DNA of 64,000 bases. It comes from Anaerobacillus arseniciselenatis. Lineage in GTDB: Bacteria > Bacillota > Bacilli > Bacillales > Anaerobacillaceae. Shown here in pieces: positions 20,229-28,541 of the stretch; within the stretch, counting starts at the first letter, position 1; every line of letters starts with the position of its first letter. The notes below the pieces were generated by a model that saw only the letters and a list, made by a program, of their open reading frames with translations, was not told where the DNA came from and did no database searches. The translations under genes were made by a program, and so were the position numbers. Where the stretch lies: positions 124,001 through 188,000 of the forward strand of contig NZ_MLQQ01000018.1 of the NCBI RefSeq assembly GCF_001865995.1. The letters are read 5' to 3'.

Positions 20229-21428
20229 ATGAGCACGACAACTTTAGGCAAAGCTAAAACAATTAAGACGTTAAACAATATTGCTTCATGTGGGTTAAGT
20301 GTATTTAATAAAGAAAACTATACGGTTAATAATGAAAGTGAAAACCCTGATGCGATCGTTCTTCGAAGCTTTAATATGCACTCAATGGAATTGAATGCGC
20401 AACTAAAGGCGATCGCCCGAGCGGGAGCTGGGGTTAATAATATTCCGGTCGACAAATGTACAGAAAAAGGGATTGTTGTTTTCAATACGCCTGGAGCCAA
20501 CGCCAACGCCGTAAAGGAACTAGTACTAACTTCGTTAATTGCTTCGTCTCGTAATCTATTTGAAGGGGTTGCTTGGGCAAAGACGTTAGAAAAAGAAGGA
20601 GAACAAATTCCAAAGCTAGTAGAAGCAGGCAAGAAAAACTTCGTTGGGAATGAAATTCGAGGAAAAACTCTCGGTGTGATCGGTTTAGGCGCAATCGGTG
20701 CGCTAGTTGCCAATGATGCTCTTGATTTAGATATGGAAGTCATCGGTTTTGATCCGTTCATTTCCGTTGATACTGCGTGGAACTTATCAAGAAATGTACA
20801 TCGCGCAATGTCACTAGAACAATTGTTTGCTACTGCAGATTATATCACTGTACACGTCCCGTTAACGGGCGACACTAAAGGGATGTTAAACAAAGAAACG
20901 TTCAAGCTTATGAAAGATGGCGTTTATATCATGAACTTCTCTCGTGGAGGACTTATTAACGAAATCGATATGGCTCTAGCGCTCGAAAGTGGAAAAATTG
21001 GTAAGTACATCACTGATTTCCCGAACGAAGAAGTGTTAAGAATGAAAAATGCGATTCCAATCCCTCACCTTGGCGCATCAACGAATGAGTCAGAAGAAAA
21101 CTGTGCAATTATGGCTTCACGCCAAGTAAAGGAGTATCTTGACACAGGAAATATTAAAAACTCAGTCAATTTTCCAAATGCGTCACTGCCTTATACAGGT
21201 AAGACTCGTGTAGCGGCATTTCATAAAAATGTTCCAAATATGGTGGGCCAAATCACCTCAGCGTTCTCGAACTATCACTTAAATATCGCTGACATGGTCA
21301 ACAGAAGCCGTGGTGACTACGCATATACAATGATTGATATCGATAATGAAGTAGATAAAGATATGATCCCTGATATCGAAGCAAAAATCAAACAAATTGA
21401 TGGCATTGTAACAGTTCGTACGATTTAA
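20229..21428 (+). CDS. serA: D-3-phosphoglycerate dehydrogenase (short, ACT-domain form)
   Basis: The 399-residue NAD-dependent enzyme makes 3-phosphohydroxypyruvate, the first step of serine synthesis. The Rossmann motif is GVIGLGAIGALVAND; the catalytic region has NFSRGGLINE and IPHLGASTNESEENCA. A C-terminal ACT domain (about 325-399, VPNMVGQITSAFSNYHLNIADMVNR) suggests serine feedback. It lacks the allosteric substrate-binding domain of the 525-residue B. subtilis SerA. AGGAG stands 5 nt before the ATG. The upstream ZTP riboswitch may place it under one-carbon control. Terminator at 21488-21531. Confidence 0.93.
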   Translation: MSTTTLGKAKTIKTLNNIASCGLSVFNKENYTVNNESENPDAIVLRSFNMHSMELNAQLKAIARAGAGVNNIPVDKCTEKGIVVFNTPGANANAVKELVLTSLIASSRNLFEGVAWAKTLEKEGEQIPKLVEAGKKNFVGNEIRGKTLGVIGLGAIGALVANDALDLDMEVIGFDPFISVDTAWNLSRNVHRAMSLEQLFATADYITVHVPLTGDTKGMLNKETFKLMKDGVYIMNFSRGGLINEIDMALALESGKIGKYITDFPNEEVLRMKNAIPIPHLGASTNESEENCAIMASRQVKEYLDTGNIKNSVNFPNASLPYTGKTRVAAFHKNVPNMVGQITSAFSNYHLNIADMVNRSRGDYAYTMIDIDNEVDKDMIPDIEAKIKQIDGIVTVRTI

Positions 21429-21487
21429 TTAAAGTGCCTTTCACCCGTATGTGAAATTCCAATGAAATTTTAAACATTATAATAAAA

Positions 21488-21531
21488 GGAAAATCCTTGC
21501 TATTAGTTGAATACTTTTAGTGAGGATTTTT
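21488..21531 (+). terminator. Intrinsic terminator after serA
   Basis: AAAATCCTTGCT pairs with AGTGAGGATTTT across a TTAGTTGAATACTTTT loop and ends in T5. Confidence 0.7.
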
Positions 21532-21630
21532 GAATTGTTCAACTTTCTATTCCATCGTTGCGAGAAAAATATGTGTTTGGGCAACATTATGAGAATAAAA
21601 TAGTATAAATCAAAGAAAAGAGGGACTGTC

Positions 21631-22527
21631 ATGGAAATATTATCTCGTGAATCAGTGATTTATAACTTTAGTAAAGAGCATAAACCTATTAAAAAAGTGG
21701 TATCAGGAACAAGTATAGAAATTAGTACATACGATTGTTTTGAAGGTCAAATTCAATCAGAGGACACTGAAATTTCAGCTCTAGATTGGGATCGAGTGAA
21801 TCCTGCGACAGGTCCGATTTTTGTTGAGGGAGCAGAAGTAGGAGATGTTCTTAAAGTTAAAATCGAAAAGATAGAAATAGGAGACAAAGGTGTTATGGTC
21901 GTAGGCCCGGATCTTGGCGTGATGGGACATCGTTTTTCGGAGATGCAAGCTAAAATCATCCCCATACGTAACGGGAAGGCGATTTTCAACGAATTGGAGT
22001 TACCACTAAATCCAATGATTGGTGTTATTGGCGTGGCGCCTTCTGGAGATGCGGTTTCGTGTGGGACACCAGGAGAACATGGCGGAAATATGGATAATAA
22101 AATGGTTACAGAAGGAGCAACGTTATATTTACCTATCTTTACCGAAGGCGCATTATTCGGTCTAGGTGATTTCCACGCTGCGATGGGGGACGGTGAAATT
22201 AGTGTTTCAGGAATTGAAGTTCCTGGAAAAGCCACTGTGACATTAGAAGTAATGAAAGGAATTAGCCTAAAGCAACCAATGCTTGAAAATGAAGGCGTTG
22301 TAACACAAATTGCTTCGGCTGAAACGTTAGATGCTGCCGCTAAATTAGCAACAGAGTTAATGATTGACCAAATTGTATCGAAAACGAACATGACTGTGCA
22401 AGAAGTTACGATGTTAATGAGTGCTGTAGGGCAAGTTGAAGTTTGCCAAATCGTTGACCCATTAATCACTGCTCGTTTCGTTGTACCGAAATCGTTACTA
22501 CAACAATTAAAGGTATCGATCTTATAA
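21631..22527 (+). CDS. Acetamidase/formamidase family protein
   Basis: The 298-residue FmdA/AmdA-family amidase hydrolyses short amides to ammonia and acid. Family signatures are GPIFVEGAEVGDVLKV, VSCGTPGEHGGNMD, LPIFTEGALFGLGDFHAAMGDGE and the C-terminal MTVQEVTMLMSAVG. Length fits the family. GAGGGACTGTC precedes the ATG, a moderate ribosome site. No amide transporter or regulator is adjacent. It converges with the small gene at 22564 through a shared hairpin. Confidence 0.88.
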   Translation: MEILSRESVIYNFSKEHKPIKKVVSGTSIEISTYDCFEGQIQSEDTEISALDWDRVNPATGPIFVEGAEVGDVLKVKIEKIEIGDKGVMVVGPDLGVMGHRFSEMQAKIIPIRNGKAIFNELELPLNPMIGVIGVAPSGDAVSCGTPGEHGGNMDNKMVTEGATLYLPIFTEGALFGLGDFHAAMGDGEISVSGIEVPGKATVTLEVMKGISLKQPMLENEGVVTQIASAETLDAAAKLATELMIDQIVSKTNMTVQEVTMLMSAVGQVEVCQIVDPLITARFVVPKSLLQQLKVSIL

Positions 22528-22538
22528 TGCCCATTAAT

Positions 22539-22580
22539 AAAGAAGAAAAGCTAGATTTTATTTCTAGCCTTTCTTCTTTA
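22539..22580. terminator. Bidirectional terminator between convergent genes
   Basis: AAAGAAGAAAAGCTAGA pairs with TCTAGCCTTTCTTCTTT. The minus-strand gene's last codons lie in the hairpin. Confidence 0.75.
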
Positions 22581-22842
22581 TTTCACTTACAACAAACGCA
22601 AGTTCTTCGTTACCGAACATAGATAATGCAGCTAACAATGTTTCATTAGGAATGTGGTCAGCTTCCTCTTTGGAAACCGTTAAATCGATCGCTTTCTTTA
22701 ATGCCTCATTGTTCTTTTGACTTGGATAAGCGCGCTCATATATATCGACAGGGTTTAAGTCATGGTTAACACACCATTGCGCAAAAATAAGAATCATCAT
22801 TTCCTCATCTCGTTGATAGTTTTCGATGACACGATCTTTCAT
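22564..22842 (-). CDS. Small acidic Bacillales protein of unknown function
   Basis: The 92-residue protein is soluble, acidic and helical (MKDRVIENYQRDEEMMILIF ... AFVVSEIKKKG). I do not recognise a named family. GAGGTGA stands 7 nt before the ATG at 22842; a TTG one codon earlier is possible. It is convergent with the amidase gene and followed upstream by a family B repeat. Confidence 0.7.
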   Translation of the reverse strand: MKDRVIENYQRDEEMMILIFAQWCVNHDLNPVDIYERAYPSQKNNEALKKAIDLTVSKEEADHIPNETLLAALSMFGNEELAFVVSEIKKKG

Positions 22843-22969
22843 CAAAATTCACCTCTTTCATTTTCCATTATAAGAGTTGGAACGTACGTTTGTAAAATGG
22901 TATTTTGTCAAACTAACCACTATTTCATACAAAATGATCATGGAGATAATCCGCCACCATTTAATATGG

Positions 22970-23052
22970 AAAAGGCGGACACTTTCCTTCACTTCGCTTT
23001 TACCTTCTTGCGAATCTCAGAGGCTCGTTCACGAAAGTATCCGCCTTTTTTT
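22970..23052 (-). repeat. Family B palindromic repeat, copy 3 (reverse orientation)
   Basis: Read on the minus strand: GGCGGATACTTTCGTGAACG, core GAGCCTCTGAGATTCGCAAG, AGCGAAGTGAAGG, AAAGTGTCCGCC. Both sides carry the shared flank (ATATTAAATGGTGGCGG; TTTTGTATGAAA). Low-complexity CCAACTAAC DNA lies at 23119-23150. Confidence 0.75.
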
Positions 23053-23266
23053 ATACAAAACCACATAGCGGCATTCCTGCCGCCGCCATCTAATATGAAA
23101 AGTTGGGCGAGGGTCCTGACCAACTAACGACTAACCAACAAACCAACTATTACATACTAAATCTAATAATGTGGTAAAATTGATTAATAGTTTAGCACTA
23201 TAATGTTAGATTATCCTATAATAAAGCTTTAACAATTTTTCAAAATGTTGCAAGAGGTGAGCTTAT

Positions 23267-24166
23267 TTGATAAAACAAGACTTATTCGAAAAAACGATCA
23301 TTATAACTGGGGGAAATAGCGGGATCGGACTTGAGGCAGCGAAAATGTTGGTGAAAAGAGGAGCTCGTGTCGTTTTGGCCGTAAGAAACGAACAAAAAGG
23401 AAAGCAAGCAAAGAAGACAATTTTGGCAGAAAATAGTGATGCGCTCGTCGATGTGATGAAACTTGACCTTTCCGATTTAAAAAGTGTTAAAGACTTTTCA
23501 GAGCAATTTTTAGCTCGGTTTGAAAATTTACATATTTTAATAAATAACGCGGGAGTGATGGTACCGCCTTATCAATTAACAAAAGATGGTTTTGAGTTAC
23601 AGTTTGGTTGTAATCATTTAGGGCATTTTGCTTTAACCGGATACCTGTTGCCAATGTTAGAAAAAACACCAAACTCACGTGTAGTTACTGTGAGTAGTAT
23701 CGCTCACCGAGGAGCGTCGATCTTTTTTGATAATTTGGATGGCGCAAAAGGATATAAAGCCATGGCTTTTTATAAACAGAGTAAACTCGCTAATTTATTA
23801 TTTGCACAAGAATTAGACGAGCGGTTAAAAGAACGGAGAATTTCAACGATAAGCGTCGCATGCCACCCAGGGATTTCTACAACTAATCTATTTAAATTTG
23901 GAAAACGTGATGCACCTCCATTTTTACTGAAGATAGCGAAGTTATTTTTACAATCTGCAGAAATGGGCGCTCTACCTACCGTTTATGCCGCTACTAATGA
24001 AAATTTAAAAGGTGGGGAATATATCGGCCCAGACGGAAAAGGCAATCGGAAAGGGAATCCGACGATCGAAGTCCCGGCGCCAGAAGTGTACAACAAGGAA
24101 ACGATGAAAAAACTGTGGGACGTTTCAGAGAAGTTAACCGGGGGTAATTTTCACTTTGGTGGTTAG
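23267..24166 (+). CDS. Short-chain dehydrogenase/reductase (retinol dehydrogenase-like)
   Basis: The 299-residue SDR has the NAD(P) motif T-G15-G-N-S-G-I-G21, NNAG in INNAGVMVP and the active site Y-K-Q-S-K. The layout (AVRNEQKGKQA, FGCNHLGHFALTGYLLPML) is that of retinol dehydrogenase/WW-oxidoreductase-like SDRs; the substrate is unknown. The TTG start follows GAGGTGA by 7 nt. A second SDR of the same kind is at 33762. Confidence 0.9.
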   Translation: MIKQDLFEKTIIITGGNSGIGLEAAKMLVKRGARVVLAVRNEQKGKQAKKTILAENSDALVDVMKLDLSDLKSVKDFSEQFLARFENLHILINNAGVMVPPYQLTKDGFELQFGCNHLGHFALTGYLLPMLEKTPNSRVVTVSSIAHRGASIFFDNLDGAKGYKAMAFYKQSKLANLLFAQELDERLKERRISTISVACHPGISTTNLFKFGKRDAPPFLLKIAKLFLQSAEMGALPTVYAATNENLKGGEYIGPDGKGNRKGNPTIEVPAPEVYNKETMKKLWDVSEKLTGGNFHFGG

Positions 24167-24324
24167 CGAGTACGAAATCTCACCTCATTGAAAATAACGA
24201 TTTTAGGACTTATCAGTGGGATTGCGCTTTTCTTAGAAATCTTCACCAACGTCGTCCTATTTAACTAATGCTAATATCTATACTGGTTATTAAAGACACA
24301 TGTGAAAATGGAGGCTAACAACAC

Positions 24325-26085
24325 GTGAATAAAAAATACCCGATAAACACTCTGATAAAAAAACTTTCAACTGATGATTGTGGAGCACATATATTGTATG
24401 TGTTTAGTGACATCGACAAGTATATTGAAAATGCTACTAAATTTATTTATGAAGGTATTACACAAGGAGATATTGTACTTTTCAACGATAGCGAAGAATT
24501 AAATAAAACAATTGTTGAACAACTAAAATCATTGGGACTTACAAAAGATCAATTAAATAATTTAAAATTGATAGAAATGAATAAATTTTATCTTGGTAGA
24601 AGAACGTTTGATGCATTCAAAGTCAGTCAAGCGTTAAGAAATGTAGTACAGCCTTATATGGAACAAGGCTATAGCGTGAGAACTTGGGGCCAAGTCCCCT
24701 TTATTAATGAAAATGTTACGATAGAACAGCTCCGACTATATGAATGTAATTGTGATGACTACATAGGAGAGCGAAAAATGATTTCTGTTTGTACATATGA
24801 TGGTTTTAACACACCAGCCTTAGTACAGAATGAACTATTGAAAACGCATACGCATTTTATGACAGATGATGACTATTTGATATCCCCTTTTTATCATAAA
24901 AAACATCACCAATCGCTAACAACGGGGGAACTATATAGGATACAAAAGTTAGAGCAGCAAAAGCAATATCTTGAAGAAAGAAATAATGACTTACTTTCCG
25001 AAAATAAATCCGTGAAATTAAAAAATGAAGTGATTAAGCAAAATGAGGCAAAGCTTTGTACAATTATTAATGAACTCCCTCTTCCAATAATTATTAGAAA
25101 TGAGTCAACCATTCTTTTTTATAATGAAGTTGCAAAAAAACAATTTCAAATTAATAGTGAGAATATCTTTGAATTGAGAAACCTTATTCCTTTTTTTGAA
25201 AAATTCAGTTTAATAGAAGCTGCCGAAAAACAAATTCAGGAACATCAGTTTAGCCATATTAATGGTGAAAAGAAGTTTTACCTAGTGAAGTCTATTAGTC
25301 TTTTGTTTGACAGGCAGGAAGCATTTCTCCATTCCTTTATTGATATTACTCAAGAGAAGGATAATGAAAATTTAATCATTCGCTCTGAAAAAATGAATAT
25401 TGCTGGAGAATTAGCTGCTAGTATTGCTCATGAATTAAGGAATCCGTTAGCGGCTATCAAAGGTTTTTTTCATATCCTTAAAACATCAGATGAAGAAAAA
25501 GAATTATATTTTAACGTGATTGAAGATGAACTCTCTCGAATCGAACAAATATCAAGTGAATTATTAACTCTAGCAAAACCGCATTCAGAGGATCGCAAAG
25601 TGCATAATATTATTCAGTTAGTTAACGAAGTGATATTGCTGCTAACGTCTCAAGCGAACATGAAGTCAGTAGAAATTAATCTCCTTACAAAAAAGGATGA
25701 AATATTTATAAAATGTGAAGCTGCGAAAATTAAACAAGTCTTTATTAATATGATAAAAAACGCAATTGACGCAATGGAAAATCCAGGAAATATCAGCTTA
25801 GTTGTAAATGAAATGAGCGATAATATTCAAATTGAAATAATCGACGAAGGTAGTGGTATTCCAGAAGAAGTAATAAGTAAAATTGGTGAACCCTTTTACA
25901 CTACAAAGGAAAAAGGTACAGGAATCGGCCTTATGGTTTGCTATCAAATTATTGAAAGCCATGGTGGAAACATTCAAGTCGAAAGTAAGGTCGGTAATGG
26001 AACGAAATTCACGATTACATTCCCGACTTTAACGAAGAAAGTCACTACTAGTAACGAGAAAAAAGCTAACGTTGTGCCGTCATGA
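24325..26085 (+). CDS. MEDS-domain sensor histidine kinase (soluble, orphan)
   Basis: The 586-residue protein has an N-terminal MEDS/DcmR-type sensory domain (about 15-185; HILYVFSDIDKYIENATKFI ... GYSVRTWGQVPF), a coiled linker (about 205-245), a PAS-like domain (about 240-350), a HisKA domain with H369 in SIAHELRNPLAAIKGF, and a HATPase domain (NMIKNAIDAM, DEGSGIPEE, GTGIGLMVC). No membrane segment is seen, so it senses a cytosolic or membrane-diffusing cue. The kinase core resembles Bacillus sporulation kinases (KinA/KinE type). There is no response regulator next to it. The GTG start follows GGAGG. Confidence 0.88.
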   Translation: MNKKYPINTLIKKLSTDDCGAHILYVFSDIDKYIENATKFIYEGITQGDIVLFNDSEELNKTIVEQLKSLGLTKDQLNNLKLIEMNKFYLGRRTFDAFKVSQALRNVVQPYMEQGYSVRTWGQVPFINENVTIEQLRLYECNCDDYIGERKMISVCTYDGFNTPALVQNELLKTHTHFMTDDDYLISPFYHKKHHQSLTTGELYRIQKLEQQKQYLEERNNDLLSENKSVKLKNEVIKQNEAKLCTIINELPLPIIIRNESTILFYNEVAKKQFQINSENIFELRNLIPFFEKFSLIEAAEKQIQEHQFSHINGEKKFYLVKSISLLFDRQEAFLHSFIDITQEKDNENLIIRSEKMNIAGELAASIAHELRNPLAAIKGFFHILKTSDEEKELYFNVIEDELSRIEQISSELLTLAKPHSEDRKVHNIIQLVNEVILLLTSQANMKSVEINLLTKKDEIFIKCEAAKIKQVFINMIKNAIDAMENPGNISLVVNEMSDNIQIEIIDEGSGIPEEVISKIGEPFYTTKEKGTGIGLMVCYQIIESHGGNIQVESKVGNGTKFTITFPTLTKKVTTSNEKKANVVPS

Positions 26086-26115
26086 GCGTTTTGTATGTAT
26101 TTGCATTTGAAAAAC

Positions 26116-26152
26116 ATAAATGGGCGCACCTGAAATTGGTGCCCCCATTTTT
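26116..26152. terminator. Bidirectional terminator between histidine kinase gene and SRP RNA
   Basis: AAATGGGCGCACC pairs with GGTGCCCCCATTT across TGAAATT. T-runs are present in both directions, so it can end both the kinase transcript and the minus-strand SRP RNA. Confidence 0.8.
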
Positions 26153-26164
26153 CTAACTATATGT

Positions 26165-26436
26165 AAATCGCAAACCTAAGTACGATTTAATCATCCATGC
26201 GTATCCTTTTTCTTTGACTCAGAAAAAATGGTCTTTTACACAAGAAAATGGTCCTTCTTATGGCTGCTTCCTTCCGGATCTGACCCGTTCGTAGGGTTTT
26301 CTTTGTAAAAGGTTTTTTCATCAACATCAAATCGAAAGTACTGTCCACACATGACTAAACCTTCATTAGGAATTCGACCCTGCTATAGCGGATTGCAGGT
26401 TACAAGGCGCCGCTACTGCCCCGTCTATTGCGATGT
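26165..26436 (-). ncRNA. scr: Signal recognition particle RNA, large Bacillus type
   Basis: On the minus strand the Alu-domain signature GGGGCAGTAGCGGCGCC, TTGTAACCTGCAATCCGCTA, TAGCAGGGTCGAATTCC is followed by the helix 8 signature GGGTCAGATCCGGAAGGAAG, CAGCC. Helix 5/8 flanks CTTTTACAAAGAAAA and TTTTCTTGTGTAAAAG pair. ATCGCAA near the 5' end can pair with TTGCGAT near the 3' end, closing helix 1 and giving about 272 nt, close to the 271 nt of B. subtilis scRNA. Exact ends are inferred. In B. subtilis the gene sits beside dnaX; here it lies between a kinase gene and a SpoIID-like gene. Confidence 0.92.
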
Positions 26437-26693
26437 GTTTCAACTGAATAACTATATCTTACATGTTTTTTTAATCGATGTATATATTAAACGATTGCCA
26501 CTGGAGGATATTGTTGACATTTCACTATGCCGATTAGAAAAGCGATCACATATCGACGACGATTCTCCACTTTTATATTAAGTATTTACTTGAGAAATCA
26601 TTTATACTCTTGGCTACACTTAGCCCCACGATATAAGTTTTCTGGAAAAATTAATATAGAATAAACAGATTTCGGAAGAGACATTATACGGGT

Positions 26694-27929
26694 ATGAGAT
26701 ACTTACTAATTATTTTCATATTGTTTTTGTCTTTTCTATTTCCAAATGGAGTAATAGCCGATGAAATGGTGACCGTTAAATTAGTTAACTATATCGGCGA
26801 TACTAATGAGTTGGATCTCGCTCTAAAAGGAGAGTTTTACACTCTTGATCCCGCGCTAAGTTTAAAAGAAGGAGTGAATTATCAATTAAAAGTAAATGAT
26901 GGTTCGATTCGAATAGAAGGGGAGGAGAAAACGTTTCATATTAATGAATCATTTGCACTGATCCCGAAAACATATGATGAAAATCATGTTATTTACATTA
27001 ATGATCGTCCGTACTTAGGTTCCGTAGAGTTTCAAATCGAGGACGGTAAAAATGTTCGACCTGTTAATCAACTTTTTTTAGAAGATTATTTAAAAGGGGT
27101 CGTACCTTTTGAAGTGTACCCGTCATGGGAACTTGAAACATTAAAGGCGCAAACGTTAGCCGCTCGAACGTATGCAGTTACTCATATGAAGAAAAATATG
27201 GATGATACGATCCGTTTTCAAGTGTATGGGAAAGCGGTAGATGAAACGAAGGGCGAAGTGATCACTTACAAAGACCGACCGATTGACGCGTTTTACTCAG
27301 CAAGTAACGGAGGGATGACAGAAAGTAATAAAAATGTATGGGGAGGTAACGCCTTAAGCTACTTTCCGATCAAAAAGGATCCGTACGACCCAACTCATCC
27401 GTGGGAATTTACGCTTAATAGGAGTCAAATCGTTTTAGACGAAATCAATTGGGATGACCACAATTGGTGGGATGAAATTGAGGAAGTTGATACGGAAATT
27501 ACAGCAGCAATGAAAAATTGGCTCTATAATAAAGGATACTCATCTGATATTAAGATTTTATCGGTTACTGATTTTGAAATAACGCCGAAACAGCTTTCTT
27601 CTGAACGAACCGAAGAAGGAGCCTTAACGGTTGAATTTTTACAACGTTTATTAGATGGAACCGTCTTATATGAAGTGATCAATTTTGAAAATGGCAATGT
27701 AAATCGAATTCGTCCTTTAATCGGTGGCAATGTGTTTAAAAGTTATTTAATCGATTCGTTTACAGAAAATGGCGAGGCTTATATAGTGAAAGGAAGAGGT
27801 TTTGGTCATGGTGTCGGTATGAGCCAATGGGGTGCACAAATGATGGCAGAGCAAGGAAAATCATATGAGGAAATTTTACAGTTTTATTATCCAGGGACAA
27901 AGATTAAAAACGTAACCAATTCAAATTAG
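26694..27929 (+). CDS. SpoIID/LytB-domain protein
   Basis: The 411-residue exported protein starts with a signal peptide (about residues 1-22, ending near VIADE). The SpoIID/LytB domain follows: FLEDYLKGVVPFEVYPSW, LKAQTLAARTYAVTHMK, AFYSASNGGMTESNKNVWGG and the C-terminal GRGFGHGVGMSQWGAQMMAE. SpoIID is a lytic transglycosylase of engulfment and LytB an amidase enhancer; this protein lies outside their operons, so it is a paralogue acting on peptidoglycan, perhaps in sporulation. The ribosome site (GGAAGAG, 14 nt away) is weak. Confidence 0.87.
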   Translation: MRYLLIIFILFLSFLFPNGVIADEMVTVKLVNYIGDTNELDLALKGEFYTLDPALSLKEGVNYQLKVNDGSIRIEGEEKTFHINESFALIPKTYDENHVIYINDRPYLGSVEFQIEDGKNVRPVNQLFLEDYLKGVVPFEVYPSWELETLKAQTLAARTYAVTHMKKNMDDTIRFQVYGKAVDETKGEVITYKDRPIDAFYSASNGGMTESNKNVWGGNALSYFPIKKDPYDPTHPWEFTLNRSQIVLDEINWDDHNWWDEIEEVDTEITAAMKNWLYNKGYSSDIKILSVTDFEITPKQLSSERTEEGALTVEFLQRLLDGTVLYEVINFENGNVNRIRPLIGGNVFKSYLIDSFTENGEAYIVKGRGFGHGVGMSQWGAQMMAEQGKSYEEILQFYYPGTKIKNVTNSN

Positions 27930-27983
27930 GACAGAATGAATACCGAAATGCGATCAGAAGTCGTATTCTGTTTGTAGGAAAAA

Positions 27984-28036
27984 TAGGGCTGCCCCAAAAG
28001 TGTGTGACACTTGTTTTGGGGCACCCTTAATTTTTA
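27984..28036 (+). terminator. Terminator after SpoIID-like gene (family C-like, copy 3)
   Basis: GGGCTGCCCCAAAAGTGT pairs with ACACTTGTTTTGGGGCACCC, ending TTAATTTTT. The GTGTGACAC centre recalls the GTCAGACAC motif of the other family C copies. Confidence 0.75.
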
Positions 28037-28082
28037 TACGCTTTTAGGATGATTAGCGACTTAGGATACCCGCTTTTGTATG

Positions 28083-28200
28083 AAAAAAGCCGAATGATTT
28101 CGTGAACGAGCCTCTGAGATTCGCAAGAAGGTCAAAGCGAAGTGAAGGAAATCATTCGACTTTTCCATATTAGATGGTGACGGGTTCCCGTCATGAAGTT
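28083..28200 (+). repeat. Family B palindromic repeat, copy 4, with flank hairpin
   Basis: Arms AAGCCGAATGATTTCG and GAAATCATTCGACTT flank the core GAACGAGCCTCTGAGATTCG. The flank ATATTAGATGGTGACGGG and CCCGTCATGAAG forms a second small hairpin (GACGGG TT CCCGTC). Confidence 0.78.
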
Positions 28201-28316
28201 TTTCCCTCTTAAGAAATAATTGAGCTCGTATTGATCAGTTTGTATTTAGTAGGTAAACGAATTTGAAACAAGCATTTAAAGAAGCAAAAGACTATTTTAA
28301 CAATAACAAAAAAGAT

Positions 28317-28406
28317 TAATGAATTTCATAATCCATTATTTCCGCCACTAAGATCAATATATATTGCGAGATGTGGCTCATTTTAGGTATTTATGAAATT
28401 CACTCA
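28317..28406 (+). repeat. Family A palindromic repeat, copy 5 (short form)
   Basis: TAATGAATTTCATAATCC to TTATGAAATTCACTCA, 90 bp, with a shortened interior (CACTAAGATCAATATATATT then GCGAGATGTGGCTC). Confidence 0.8.
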
Positions 28407-28435
28407 GATAAATAAAGAGGGAAGTTAGTTAAAAA

Positions 28436-28490
28436 ACAATTAGGGTTCGCCAGTGTCTTGTGCTGTGCGAGCCCTAGTTTTCTTTTTTTC
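28436..28490. terminator. Bidirectional terminator near MFS gene 3' end
   Basis: ATTAGGGTTCGC pairs with GCGAGCCCTAGTT. On the minus strand it lies 50 nt after the MFS stop and is followed by a T-run. Confidence 0.7.
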
Positions 28491-28541
28491 ACATTCCATT
28501 TTAACTAGCTTAGTATAATTTTTTGTACAACCTCCATGGGC

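Noticed and set aside
21753-22469. 238-codon minus-strand ORF within the amidase gene
   Set aside because: It is an antisense shadow of a clear family gene, proline/serine-rich without motifs.
26351-26581. Plus-strand ORF of 76 codons
   Set aside because: It lies over the SRP RNA on the other strand, has no ribosome site and no recognisable product.
28263-28319. Short ORF MKQAFKEAKDYFNNNKKD ending in the family A repeat
   Set aside because: 18 codons, weak ribosome site, no homologue known to me; could be a remnant but cannot be supported.
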